Shown: piece by piece, positions 16,666 to 25,497 of the stretch
Position numbering within the stretch: the stretch's first letter is position 1
Layout of the letters: every line of letters begins with the position of its first letter
NCBI GenBank assembly: GCA_038110535.1
Contig: JAYNJW010000001.1
Location: forward strand, 49,657-113,656
Source of the DNA: Chordibacter sp038110535
GTDB lineage: Bacteria > Verrucomicrobiota > Verrucomicrobiia > Opitutales > Seribacteraceae
Direction: 5' to 3'
Length of the DNA stretch: 64,000 bases
Translations under genes and position numbers: made by a program
The notes under the pieces: generated by a model
Databases searched by the model: none
What the model saw: only the letters and a program-made list of their open reading frames with translations
What the model was told of the DNA's origin: nothing

Positions 16666-17493
16666 TCAAAAGCCCAGGTCTAAAACGGGATCAAATTCAT
16701 CTCTTTTGATCCATCCTTTATTCGAGCCCGAATAGCTCCTTGCCAAAAACCATTTCTCCCCGGACTGACTTTGATGAATCCGGGGAAATCCCTTTGCGTC
16801 CAAATCCAAAAACAAACTGGAACCAGCAGGAACATGAGTGTTCGCAGCACTTCCATCTCCGGCAAAAACCCGAAGGGAGATACCATCAGTAAATTTGTCT
16901 GGTTGAGCAGATGGATGGAGGGCGATGACTTCACGGTTTAAACAGGTGGACTCGGTGTGGGATAAAACAAAGCCTCTGCAAAGAAAGAAGGTTCCGGTAA
17001 TCCATATTCCAGCGGCCCACAAACGGGTTGCTTTTCCCATGCGAAGAGGAAAGAAATAGGCAAACAAAAGTAATCCGCTCCAAACGAAAATACTTAGTCC
17101 GATCAACCAAAAAGTTTGGTTTCTAGGAGAAAAGGCCGGGTCAGTTTCTGGCAAATCTTGCGGGTGTATGCCGCTCATTTCGAGGGCAAGGGATAGATTT
17201 GCCCGATAATCACGGTTTCCCGGTTCAATCCAAATTGCTTTTCGAAAATGAAGAATAGAACGGGCATAATCTCTCATTTTAAAAAAAAGATTGGCCAGAT
17301 TTGCATGAAGATTTGCTGAATGGGTTTCCTGCGAAATATTGGAATAGATTTCGATTGCTTTCTCCAAATCACCCGACGCTTCCGCTCGCACAGCATCATA
17401 AAATAGTTTATCGGAAGATTCCCCATTCATTTGGCTAAGGCCAAAAGCTGAACAAAACAAGAAAACGAGGAGTCTAAAAGCTGAGCCTGTCAT
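16666..17493 (-). CDS. batE: BatE-like TPR and SH3-like membrane protein
   Basis: A 275-aa protein with a signal peptide, about two TPR units (residues 28-105, e.g. AEASGDLEKAIEIYSNIS and KMRDYARSILHFRKAIWIEPGN), and two membrane segments near 128-150 and 155-175. A C-terminal domain (about 190-270) has an SH3-like pattern ending WFLARSYSGSNKGWIKRDE. This architecture matches BatE of Bacteroides aerotolerance operons. It is the last gene of the Bat operon, overlapping batD by four bases (ATGA), and is convergent with dnaX. The exact role is unknown; Bat proteins are thought to work together at the inner membrane/periplasm. Confidence 0.8.
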   Translation of the reverse strand: MTGSAFRLLVFLFCSAFGLSQMNGESSDKLFYDAVRAEASGDLEKAIEIYSNISQETHSANLHANLANLFFKMRDYARSILHFRKAIWIEPGNRDYRANLSLALEMSGIHPQDLPETDPAFSPRNQTFWLIGLSIFVWSGLLLFAYFFPLRMGKATRLWAAGIWITGTFFLCRGFVLSHTESTCLNREVIALHPSAQPDKFTDGISLRVFAGDGSAANTHVPAGSSLFLDLDAKGFPRIHQSQSGEKWFLARSYSGSNKGWIKRDEFDPVLDLGF

Positions 17494-19283
17494 TTTATTT
17501 TCTTTAAAATTGCTTGCGCCCTTTGAAAGGTTGATTCGATGTTCGATGATCCATTCGATGTTCCCGCATACTCCGATTCATCACAAACTTTTAAAAGTTC
17601 TAAAATCTCATGTACAATCGTATCTGAATATCCCGAGGCATTTAATAAAGTAATAATTTCTGAACTGGATAAGGCCGAGGTATTCGAATGGTCACATGCG
17701 ATTCCGACCCTGAGTCTGATCCTTCGACGAATTGCCTGATGCACTCCGGATACATCTTTGTGCTTTAAGGCATCACGAGCTTTGGCTTCCAGCAACCTTT
17801 CTTTTTGTTTACGCACTTCGAGGCGGGGATTCCGTGCTTTTAAACGGAAGAGTACTATGCCAATAAATATTCCTGAAAAAATAATTTGCATGGTCCAAAA
17901 AGCATTCGATTTCAAAGGATCAGGGGTAGCTAATACATGGATCCACTTACCGGGTTCAGACTCCGTTTGAAATAAATTTTGAACAGTCTTTTTCGGGGAT
18001 TCTGTAGCAGTAGAGGGAGTGGAGATTTCAGGAGCAATCCACTCTTCGCCTGGGTCCACCCGAAGACGATGGGCACTCGTACTAAGGGAAAAATATTTTT
18101 CTTTTTCAGGATCAAAATAAGAAAAGGATACGGGGGGGATTTCAAGTAATCCCGCTTGTAAAGGAGTGACAATAAACTCAAAGGTTTGCGCACCTTCCTG
18201 TTTGGAGTTTTGATTGCCTTCAAAAGAAAAAGCAGGTGGTCCAACTTTAAAGCTCTCCCCCAACGATAAATCAGGAGCAGGCATGGCCGCAAAATTGCCG
18301 GTTCCACTTATCTCACAGGTCAGGCGGATGGGATCACCAACAGATACACGATTCATATCTAGTGAAGAAACAATGGATAAATTACCAATTGCTCCCTGGA
18401 AATTATTGGGGCGGTTGGCCATGGGCAAAGGCCGAATTTCCAAGTTTAAAGATTCGGAGCTGACCTTTAAGCCTTCTTCCCTGCCAAAACCAAAAAAGGG
18501 GTCGTTAAAGAAAGGGTTAGAAAAGGGTGAATTCCGGTTATTCTTAACTCGTACCCGAATGCTTGAATCAAAAGATATATTGTGTTTGCCGGCAAGTGCA
18601 CCAGTCAGTCCAAAGTTCCATGAATACACGGAATAAGTCTTGTTAAATTTTCTCACATCTCGCTGTTCCTCAGGTTGCCCTAATTCTGTCATGGAAAATC
18701 CGGACCCAATCTTAGTTGGTACCTGTTCAATGCGGGTGACAGGTAATCTGTTCCACAAAAAGAGACTGACTTTCGCTGCCACTGTTTCTCCTTTGTAGAG
18801 GTAGGGCCGAGGGCAGGAAAACTCAAGAAATGCAGCTTCTCGAAGGTCTGCTTGTTGTTGACGCAGTTCTGCTTGCCTCAGCATATCTCTTTGGTTTGGG
18901 GGCAGGACCTGAAGCCTAGTTGATGGTACTATGTAGGAATTGTCTTCTAACTGGAGGTTCCAGGAAGGAACGATGAATGAACCTTGTTTTTCCGGGGTGA
19001 CTGTAAAACTTAGCTCAAACCTAATGGAGGGAACACCATTGATGAAAGAAGCCGAGCGTAAGGTGCGGGGAGGCGAGGAAAAAGTTAAGCCTTCGACAGA
19101 TGGCACCGAACCAATGGGTCCTTGCTGACTGCCATGAACGATAATTTTATAAGTCGTGGTATTGGCGGAGGTAATGGTTGGCGGATCAAAAGCCGCCTCA
19201 ATCCTAATCTCTCCATGGATCATGCCAAGGCTAGCCATCCATAGTAAGATCGCGGGGAGGAATCTGGAAGATATCCGGTTCAT
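17490..19283 (-). CDS. batD: BatD-like protein (oxygen tolerance family)
   Basis: A 597-aa protein with an N-terminal signal peptide, several immunoglobulin-like beta domains (EIRIEAAFDPPTITSANTTTYKI onward), and the typical Phe/Pro-rich loop NPFFNDPFFGFGRE. One membrane segment lies near residue 445-465 (FWTMQIIFSGIFIGIVLFRL), followed by a cytoplasmic helical tail of about 130 residues. BatD-type proteins are proposed to be periplasmic partners of the VWA proteins BatA and BatB. Its start shares one base with the end of the upstream gene (TAATG) and its end overlaps batE. Confidence 0.85.
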   Translation of the reverse strand: MNRISSRFLPAILLWMASLGMIHGEIRIEAAFDPPTITSANTTTYKIIVHGSQQGPIGSVPSVEGLTFSSPPRTLRSASFINGVPSIRFELSFTVTPEKQGSFIVPSWNLQLEDNSYIVPSTRLQVLPPNQRDMLRQAELRQQQADLREAAFLEFSCPRPYLYKGETVAAKVSLFLWNRLPVTRIEQVPTKIGSGFSMTELGQPEEQRDVRKFNKTYSVYSWNFGLTGALAGKHNISFDSSIRVRVKNNRNSPFSNPFFNDPFFGFGREEGLKVSSESLNLEIRPLPMANRPNNFQGAIGNLSIVSSLDMNRVSVGDPIRLTCEISGTGNFAAMPAPDLSLGESFKVGPPAFSFEGNQNSKQEGAQTFEFIVTPLQAGLLEIPPVSFSYFDPEKEKYFSLSTSAHRLRVDPGEEWIAPEISTPSTATESPKKTVQNLFQTESEPGKWIHVLATPDPLKSNAFWTMQIIFSGIFIGIVLFRLKARNPRLEVRKQKERLLEAKARDALKHKDVSGVHQAIRRRIRLRVGIACDHSNTSALSSSEIITLLNASGYSDTIVHEILELLKVCDESEYAGTSNGSSNIESTFQRAQAILKKIK

Positions 19284-21691
19284 TAATAGTCCCGACCCGT
19301 TTGAGTAGGAGCATAAAAATCTGGGACCGGCGGTAAGGGTTCACTTTTGGACTCGGATTCCTGAAGCAATCTTTCGTAGAGCGCATTGATTTCCTCGCTG
19401 GATTGCTTTTCTAACTCGTTGGCTTGGTCTTCCTGGTTGGATTGTTCTGGCTGACTGGAAGGCTTGGTCTGGTGATCTTGTGAAGTGGTTGAATCACTAC
19501 TGTTTCCATCCTCTTGAATCCCAAACAAGAGGGGTTGGGAATGTTGTTCAAAATCTACCCAGGTCAAATAAGCCTTATGTTCTTCGATTGGACGCGTGAT
19601 ATTTGCTTCCTGTTGCTCAGGCATTATGCAGACTGAGAATTGACCTGGTTGGACAACTTCAGCAAAACTACCATCCTCGGATGGTTTAAACGAAGTTTCA
19701 TTCTCATCGATTCGAAAATTACCATTACTGTCTAGAAAGATTGTGGCTGCAGCAGACCCAGATTCGTTCCGATCCTTTTCTGCGTTACCATTTATATCAT
19801 TCCATACACTTCCTTTCAGTACAGGTGCTCCTCTCCATGGGATCATCATTTTGTGTAAGCCTGGTTGGGGGAGAGTGATCAAATGGTTTTTCACAAACTT
19901 TGCTTCCATAGGCGGGGGCGGGGCAGGGAAAAGCGGGACGAGAAGATCTTCAGTGCTTTGGTTTTGATCAGATAAAACGGATGCGATGGGTAAAGAGGCA
20001 GGAAAAGTTGCAGATATCCATTCAAAGGCAAAACGGCCCGCGGCGTCTGTACGGACCGATGGCTCATCCGTTTGGTTGTGTTCCCCATTCTGATTACGGT
20101 CCCAATAGACAAGAGCTTGTAGGCGTGGTTCATTTGTTTCGGCTTTTCCATTTCCATTAATATCACGCCACACGATCCCTTCAATTTTGCAGACCACAGA
20201 TTCAATCCTTTCCTGGATTTGTTTGTTTAACGATGCCAAATTCTCTTCGGCCAAAGAATGACCATTAATTGAAAACGCGGAGGAATAAAATTCTCTCGCT
20301 TTTTCCCATGCCTTCCTTGCATGGTTCACATTTTGTTGGTCTAAAAAAGCATTGGATTTCGAGTAGTAAATATTTCCCAATCCATTGAGTGCTTTGGACT
20401 GTACATCGGGAAGATTCGTTGCTTGATTCAAGGAGAGACGAAGATATTTCTCTGCCATATCCATTTTGCCTGCTTCCAGGTATGCCAGGCCAGTATTCAG
20501 AGATAATAGTCCCTTTTCATCCTCCTTTTCATTAAGTTCACTCATTTGTTTGGTGTAGAGATCAGCCGCTGTGATTGGGTCACCCTGTTCCATTGCATTC
20601 TCTGCCAGTCTGATATTTTCGGGCTTCCAGCATCCTGCCATAAAAAGGAAAAAGACCAGTAAACATTGGATTTTCATGGAGCCCAACTTTTTTTTGGATG
20701 CTGAGGTCAAAGACTCAGAAAGCAAAAAGGCTAATCCAATCAAAATAAAAACCTGATACCTGTTTATGGGTAATTCGGTGGAAAGATGTTCCCGCAATTT
20801 TTTTTGTCCATGTGCTTGAAGTTCTGAAAATACATAACTGATACCTTCACCGGTCGGACCGATTGGTAAATACTGACCACCGGTAAGAACGGCAATGTCT
20901 CGCAAGGCAACCTCGTCTAATTTAGTCACAACTTTTTTTCCTTGCCGGTCAGTGAGAAAATTCTTCGCCTCCTGATCAACAGGATCGGTAGGAATAAAGG
21001 CCCCCTGTTCTGAACCAATGCCAATGGTGTAGATACGGATTCCCTCTTTTGCTGCTTTCTTGGCTTCTTGTAAACCTTGACCTTCTAAGTCTTCACCATC
21101 CGAAATAAGAACCAAAAACTTATCGGTATCATCCTGAGAAAACGAGCGTGCAGCCTCTTGTATGGGCAAAGCGAGATTTGTTCCCATTCGAGGGATTGAA
21201 CCGACCTTGAGGTCTTCCAGGCTTTTCGCAAATGCCTGATGATCAAGAGTAAGCGGGCATTGTAAGAAAGATGAGCCAGAAAAAGCAATCAGGCCAAGAC
21301 GATCTCCCCTTACTTTAGGTAACAGGTTGGTCAGAGTTAATTTAACCCGTTCCAAACGATTGGGATGTACATCTCGGGCGAGCATACTTTTAGAAAGATC
21401 AACCGCAACCAATAGATCGATCCCTTTGGGGGTAATCGTGCGTTTGGTTGTGCCCCATTGAGGTCCTGTCCAAGCCAGTAAAATAAATACAACTCCCATT
21501 AAAAATAAGCAGAACTTCAAAATTTGTTTAGATTGGGAAAAAGAGGGAATAAGATCCTTAATCAATTTCTTAGCCAGCAACTGCCTCAACTTTTGCTCCC
21601 GAAGATTACGGCTTCGAAAATAAATCAAAACCAGCAGCAGCAACACAGCCGGGAGACAGTAAAGAAGTTCAGGATGTGCAAAATGATTCAA
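19283..21691 (-). CDS. BatB-BatC fusion: VWA membrane protein joined to TPR lipoprotein with SdrD-B-like repeats
   Basis: An 802-aa frame. Residues 1-335 are BatB: two N-terminal membrane helices, a VWA domain with MIDAS DLSKS at D98, TNLALP and ISDGEDLEG, and a C-terminal helix. Residue 339 begins a second start-like methionine with a lipoprotein signal (MKIQCLLVFFLFMAGC), then TPR repeats (BatC-like), then two SdrD-B-like Ca-binding repeats (GIVWRDINGNGKAETNEP, GSVWNDINGNAEKDRNES) and an acidic Gln/Ser tail. I chose the TTG at 21691, overlapping the batA stop (TTGA), because it gives the normal BatB N terminus; the ATG at 21766 overlaps batA by 79 bp. The junction carries an A8 run (see that entry) and may really be two genes. 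Confidence 0.75.
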   Translation of the reverse strand: MNHFAHPELLYCLPAVLLLLVLIYFRSRNLREQKLRQLLAKKLIKDLIPSFSQSKQILKFCLFLMGVVFILLAWTGPQWGTTKRTITPKGIDLLVAVDLSKSMLARDVHPNRLERVKLTLTNLLPKVRGDRLGLIAFSGSSFLQCPLTLDHQAFAKSLEDLKVGSIPRMGTNLALPIQEAARSFSQDDTDKFLVLISDGEDLEGQGLQEAKKAAKEGIRIYTIGIGSEQGAFIPTDPVDQEAKNFLTDRQGKKVVTKLDEVALRDIAVLTGGQYLPIGPTGEGISYVFSELQAHGQKKLREHLSTELPINRYQVFILIGLAFLLSESLTSASKKKLGSMKIQCLLVFFLFMAGCWKPENIRLAENAMEQGDPITAADLYTKQMSELNEKEDEKGLLSLNTGLAYLEAGKMDMAEKYLRLSLNQATNLPDVQSKALNGLGNIYYSKSNAFLDQQNVNHARKAWEKAREFYSSAFSINGHSLAEENLASLNKQIQERIESVVCKIEGIVWRDINGNGKAETNEPRLQALVYWDRNQNGEHNQTDEPSVRTDAAGRFAFEWISATFPASLPIASVLSDQNQSTEDLLVPLFPAPPPPMEAKFVKNHLITLPQPGLHKMMIPWRGAPVLKGSVWNDINGNAEKDRNESGSAAATIFLDSNGNFRIDENETSFKPSEDGSFAEVVQPGQFSVCIMPEQQEANITRPIEEHKAYLTWVDFEQHSQPLLFGIQEDGNSSDSTTSQDHQTKPSSQPEQSNQEDQANELEKQSSEEINALYERLLQESESKSEPLPPVPDFYAPTQTGRDY
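20688..20695 (-). other. A8 homopolymer at the batB/batC junction
   Basis: On the coding strand eight A residues are followed by GTTGGGCTCCATGA. As given, the frame runs through (KKKLGSMKIQ). With seven A residues BatB would end SKKSWAP-stop, and that TGA would overlap the ATG of the lipoprotein start as ATGA, the same junction used elsewhere in this operon. The tract is therefore a natural indel, a slippage site or a sequencing error. Confidence 0.55.
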
Positions 21692-22743
21692 GGGATTCGG
21701 AGGTAACGGGTTCGTGCCAGAATGAATTCCAGGCAAAGAAAAAAGATGGAGGCTCCGAGTGGCCAAGCATACAAATCTTCGAAAAGTGCATTAATGCCCA
21801 TTTCGACTTCAGATTTTTCCAACCTGTTGATTTCATCATAAATCGATTCCAAAGCAACTTTGTCTTTAGCATCAAAAAATTGAGCGCCGGTCGTTTGGGC
21901 AATTCCGGCGAGAATTTCTTTGTCTACTGGATAATCCGCAAAACGAATGACTGGCATGCCGTTTGAACCCCGGAGCAAATCCCGGGTGGAAGTGTCAAAT
22001 AAGTAGGTCAGGGTTCGGGTACTCGATCCAATCGCGATGGTGTATATTTTAATCCCGTCGGCTTTGGCACCATTTGCATAAATCAGGGGGCTGTGGGGCG
22101 GAGCAGGCTCATCTTTCCCATCGGTGAGAAGGATGAGGATTTTTGATTTCGATTCCAGGAGTCTGAGCCGATTGATACCTTCTGCAAGTGCAGAGCCTAA
22201 ATTGGTTCCAGTTTGGTGTGTCAGCCCAACCCTTAACCGATCTAGGTTTTTTTGTAAGTGTTCTTTATCAAGGGTTAGTGCACTTACTAAATATGGATCT
22301 ACCGAAAAGGCGACAATCCCAATACGATCATGTTTTCTTTGCTTGATGAATTTTTTCAGCACTTCTTTGACCACATCCAAGCGGGTGACCCTTTGCGCCT
22401 CAGATTCACTCATGTCCAGTGCCAGCATCGATGCAGACAAATCAACAGCTAGTACGATATCCACCCCGCTGGATAAGATTGTCTGGGTGCTGCGATCAAA
22501 CTGCGGTCGGCACAGGGCGATGATGAGGAAGGACAAAGACAGAATCCGCAGGACAGAGGGCAACCATGTCCACCTTCTAGAACGCAGCTGATGGGGGCTT
22601 ATCAACATCGTAAGGGTGGGGAAAAGAAGTGAAGTTCTGCGCTTGCATATTTTCGTTTTTGCCCAGATCAGAGCAGGAAGAACCAAGAAAAGAAGGGCCC
22701 AAAAAGGCTCTGCCCACAGAAAGCTGTCAAGCCATTCACTCAT
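21688..22743 (-). CDS. batA: BatA, VWA-domain membrane protein
   Basis: A 351-aa protein with two N-terminal membrane helices (about 8-27 and 62-80), a VWA domain with intact MIDAS motif (VDLSASML, then TNLGSA and LLTDGKDEP), and a C-terminal membrane helix (WPLGASIFFLCLEFILA). The MIDAS suggests metal-dependent protein-protein binding in the periplasm. It overlaps the DUF4381-like gene upstream (ATGA) and the batB start downstream (TTGA), so the operon is translationally coupled. Confidence 0.9.
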   Translation of the reverse strand: MSEWLDSFLWAEPFWALLFLVLPALIWAKTKICKRRTSLLFPTLTMLISPHQLRSRRWTWLPSVLRILSLSFLIIALCRPQFDRSTQTILSSGVDIVLAVDLSASMLALDMSESEAQRVTRLDVVKEVLKKFIKQRKHDRIGIVAFSVDPYLVSALTLDKEHLQKNLDRLRVGLTHQTGTNLGSALAEGINRLRLLESKSKILILLTDGKDEPAPPHSPLIYANGAKADGIKIYTIAIGSSTRTLTYLFDTSTRDLLRGSNGMPVIRFADYPVDKEILAGIAQTTGAQFFDAKDKVALESIYDEINRLEKSEVEMGINALFEDLYAWPLGASIFFLCLEFILARTRYLRIP

Positions 22744-23354
22744 TTCTGTGAAGGTTCTGGTAAGGGAGTTAACTTTTCCTGTTGAACCAATTTTTGCGAT
22801 TCCAGTTCACGGTTAGCTTGGGTTACGAAATCTCGTGCAGACTGCAGTAGTTCCTCGAGTTGATTGCCGTGGAATTGCTCTGTTGAATATTTAATACGGT
22901 CCCCTTTTTGGACGAAATCCTTTAAGGGTTCTTCAAACTTTTGCCGGAGAAATGGATGAACCGTAACCTCTTTGATGAATTCTTCCCCGGTGCATTCAAG
23001 GGCTGGTAAATTAAACTGTCTTTCCACATAGAGCCTTATAATTTCGGAGAGGCGAAAAATAAAAGGCTTGGGTGCGGGGCGCGGAGAGGTGTTGGCTAAT
23101 TCATCCAGTTGTGCGAGCACCTCAACAAAAGGATCGACCGGAGTGTCCTTTTTTTTCGAAATGGTTTCGACCGATTTCTTTTTCCGAAGAAAATAAACCA
23201 GTAAACTTAGCAAAAGAAACAGAAAGAGGGTCAGCAATTCCCCAAAATTTTCTCGGAGCAACTGAGCCAATGACTTAAAGATTGGCAAGGGTGAATCGAC
23301 CAGAACATTGGGTTCAAGCAGGTAGGGCTTTTGATTGGAATAGAAACGATACAT
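22740..23354 (-). CDS. Bat-operon single-pass membrane protein (DUF4381-like)
   Basis: A 204-aa protein with a short periplasmic N terminus, one membrane helix near residues 38-56 (ELLTLFLFLLLSLLVYFLR), and a cytoplasmic helical domain. The segment FRLSEIIRLYVERQFNLPALECTGEEFIKEV is characteristic of the small protein that sits between DUF58 and BatA genes. Function is unknown; by position it is a component of the MoxR/Bat assembly. It overlaps both neighbours by one to four bases. An A8 run also occurs in this gene, inside SKKKD. Confidence 0.7.
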   Translation of the reverse strand: MYRFYSNQKPYLLEPNVLVDSPLPIFKSLAQLLRENFGELLTLFLFLLLSLLVYFLRKKKSVETISKKKDTPVDPFVEVLAQLDELANTSPRPAPKPFIFRLSEIIRLYVERQFNLPALECTGEEFIKEVTVHPFLRQKFEEPLKDFVQKGDRIKYSTEQFHGNQLEELLQSARDFVTQANRELESQKLVQQEKLTPLPEPSQK

Positions 23355-24286
23355 CAGTACCTCCTTTTCCCCCTCATCCGGAAAAAGGAGTACAACTCCT
23401 TCGAAAAATCGCCATCTGTTGAAAAAATAAACTCATCTACACCTCGTTTTTTCAGTTCCCTAGAAAATTCCTTTTCCATACGAGCGTAAGAGTTTTGATA
23501 AAGTAGCCTTGCCTGGTTATCGGCTGTGTCGATGGTCAAGATCTCCCCACTTTCTGAATCTTCCAATTCAAGGAGACCCACATTGGGGAGTTCCCGCTCT
23601 TTCGGATCATATATTCTTCCACAAATAATGTCGTGCCTTAGACGGGTGTACGATAATTGTTGAAGAAGAATGGTTAAGGAAGATTCCGGTTCGTCGGCCA
23701 ATTTTTTGGGAAAGATAAAATCGGAAAGTAAAAAAATGACGGCACGACGACGGGTCACTCGATTAATGATCCGAACCGCTTCACTATGGTTCGTGGAGTG
23801 ACCCAACGATGTTCTGAAAAGAACTTCCCTTAAAATTCGCAAGACATGCTTTTGCCCCTTCGTGGGAGGCAGGTAGAGTTCAACATGGTCGGAAAATAAA
23901 AGTAATCCAATCTTATCTCCATTCTGATTGGCTGAAAAAGCTAAAAGGGCAGCGAGTTCAGCTAGCTTTTCACGCTTGCTTTTAGTTAAAGAACCGTAGT
24001 TCGTACTCTTGGAAATATCGACAGCGAGTAGGATGGTAAGCTCCCGTTCTTCCCGATACTGTTTAACAAAAGGTGTCCCAGTTTTAGCGGTTACATTCCA
24101 GTCAATCGTTCGAACTTCATCGCCTGGCTGGTATTCCCGTACTTCTTCAAAGTCAATGCCTTGTCCTTTGAAAGCACTGTGATATGAGCCAGCAAATACT
24201 TCAGATACCAAACGATTGGAACGGATTTCTATCTGTCTGACTTTTCGCAATATTTCACGCGTAAATTCAGGGTCTAATTCGTTCAT
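23354..24286 (-). CDS. DUF58 (VWA-like) protein of the MoxR/Bat operon
   Basis: A 310-aa soluble protein with the DUF58 core YQPGDEVRTIDWNVTAKTGTPFVKQYREERE, followed by a VWA-like fold starting LLAVDISKSTNYGS (MIDAS DISKS retained) and IFLLSDFIFP. It has no membrane segment, unlike longer DUF58 proteins. DUF58 genes almost always follow moxR; the pair is thought to act as an AAA+ chaperone with its adaptor. It starts 49 bp after moxR. Confidence 0.88.
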   Translation of the reverse strand: MNELDPEFTREILRKVRQIEIRSNRLVSEVFAGSYHSAFKGQGIDFEEVREYQPGDEVRTIDWNVTAKTGTPFVKQYREERELTILLAVDISKSTNYGSLTKSKREKLAELAALLAFSANQNGDKIGLLLFSDHVELYLPPTKGQKHVLRILREVLFRTSLGHSTNHSEAVRIINRVTRRRAVIFLLSDFIFPKKLADEPESSLTILLQQLSYTRLRHDIICGRIYDPKERELPNVGLLELEDSESGEILTIDTADNQARLLYQNSYARMEKEFSRELKKRGVDEFIFSTDGDFSKELYSFFRMRGKRRY

Positions 24287-24335
24287 TGCCGAAGCGGTTA
24301 GATTCCAGTCTGGTTGCTTTTATTGGATGGAAAAA

Positions 24336-25346
24336 TCAGGGAACTGGAACAGTATCCAAAATCTTCTGAATGATTTCATCACTGTTTACATTTTCCGCTT
24401 CTGCTTCATAAGTAACAATGATCCGATGCCGGAGCACATCGGGGGCGATATCTTTAAGGTCTTGGGGCGTCACAAAGCTGCGACCCTGGGTAAACGCAAC
24501 TGCCTTGGCGGCAAGGGCCAAACTGATCGTGGCCCTGGGAGAAGCTCCAAAACGGATAAAAGCTTCCAGTTCAGACAACCCATGCTCTGCCGGTTTCCGG
24601 GTAGCAAGAACAAGATCAACAAGATAGCCCTTTAATTTTTCATCTACATATATTTGATCAATGAGGGAACGGGAGCGGAATATCGTCTCTGCATCCACAA
24701 CTGCATTACTTTTGTGGTTTACAGAAACATTAGCATTGGCGTCCAATATTTTTAGCTCTTCCGTACGATCCGGGTAATCAACCATTAGCTTGAGCATAAA
24801 ACGATCCATCTGTGCTTCCGGTAAGGGGTAAGTACCTTCCTGATCGATTGGGTTTTCAGTGGCTAAAACGAGAAAAGGGGACGGGAGAGGAAAGGTTTTG
24901 TCCCCAATGGTAACTTGTCTTTCCTGCATTCCCTCAAGCAAGGCACTTTGTACCTTAGCTGGGGCACGGTTGATTTCATCCGCTAATAAGAAATTGGTGA
25001 AAATTGGACCTTTCTTGGTGGTGAACTCTCCTTGGTTTGGGCTGTAAATTAATGTGCCGATAACATCTGCCGGTAAAAGGTCAGGGGTGAACTGAATGCG
25101 TTTGAATTCTCCCTGGATACAATCTGACAAAGTTTTGACTGCCAGGGTTTTTGCCAACCCGGGAACCCCTTCCAGTAAGACATGGCCATTGGCAAGCAAA
25201 CCGATTACCAAGCGGTCAATTAAATACTTTTGACCAACGATAACCTGGCCAATTTCCTGTTTTAAAAGGTTTACCCAAGAGGCTTCATTTTTGATTTTCT
25301 CTTGCTGTTCAGGAGAGGGAGGTGACGAAGTTGAATGTGTACTCAT
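24336..25346 (-). CDS. MoxR-family AAA+ ATPase
   Basis: A 336-aa AAA+ ATPase: Walker A GVPGLAKT (60-67), Walker B LLADEINRAPAKVQSALLEGMQE, sensor 1 ATENPIDQEGTYPLPEAQMDRF, and sensor 2 GASPRATISLALAAKA. MoxR ATPases act as chaperones for maturation of VWA-containing complexes, here presumably the Bat proteins. First gene of the moxR-DUF58-DUF4381-batA-batB/C-batD-batE operon. A 151-bp gap separates it from the divergent cyclase gene and should contain both promoters. Confidence 0.93.
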   Translation of the reverse strand: MSTHSTSSPPSPEQQEKIKNEASWVNLLKQEIGQVIVGQKYLIDRLVIGLLANGHVLLEGVPGLAKTLAVKTLSDCIQGEFKRIQFTPDLLPADVIGTLIYSPNQGEFTTKKGPIFTNFLLADEINRAPAKVQSALLEGMQERQVTIGDKTFPLPSPFLVLATENPIDQEGTYPLPEAQMDRFMLKLMVDYPDRTEELKILDANANVSVNHKSNAVVDAETIFRSRSLIDQIYVDEKLKGYLVDLVLATRKPAEHGLSELEAFIRFGASPRATISLALAAKAVAFTQGRSFVTPQDLKDIAPDVLRHRIIVTYEAEAENVNSDEIIQKILDTVPVP

Positions 25347-25497
25347 GTTAATTTAAATGGAAGTAGCGTATCCGATAAGCCTTTTTGTCCAAGGGAAAAG
25401 GACTTTATAAACAATTATGTTTTTCGGCTTGGCTAATAGTAAGCTCTTTAAGATGCTCAAACAATGAGATCATTTTCCTTTTGTTTTTGATGTTGTG

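Noticed and set aside
23153..23160. A8 run in the DUF4381-like gene as a slippage site
   Set aside because: It encodes SKKKD within a normal-length protein, and no neighbouring start or family boundary depends on it. It shows that A8 runs alone are not diagnostic in this genome.
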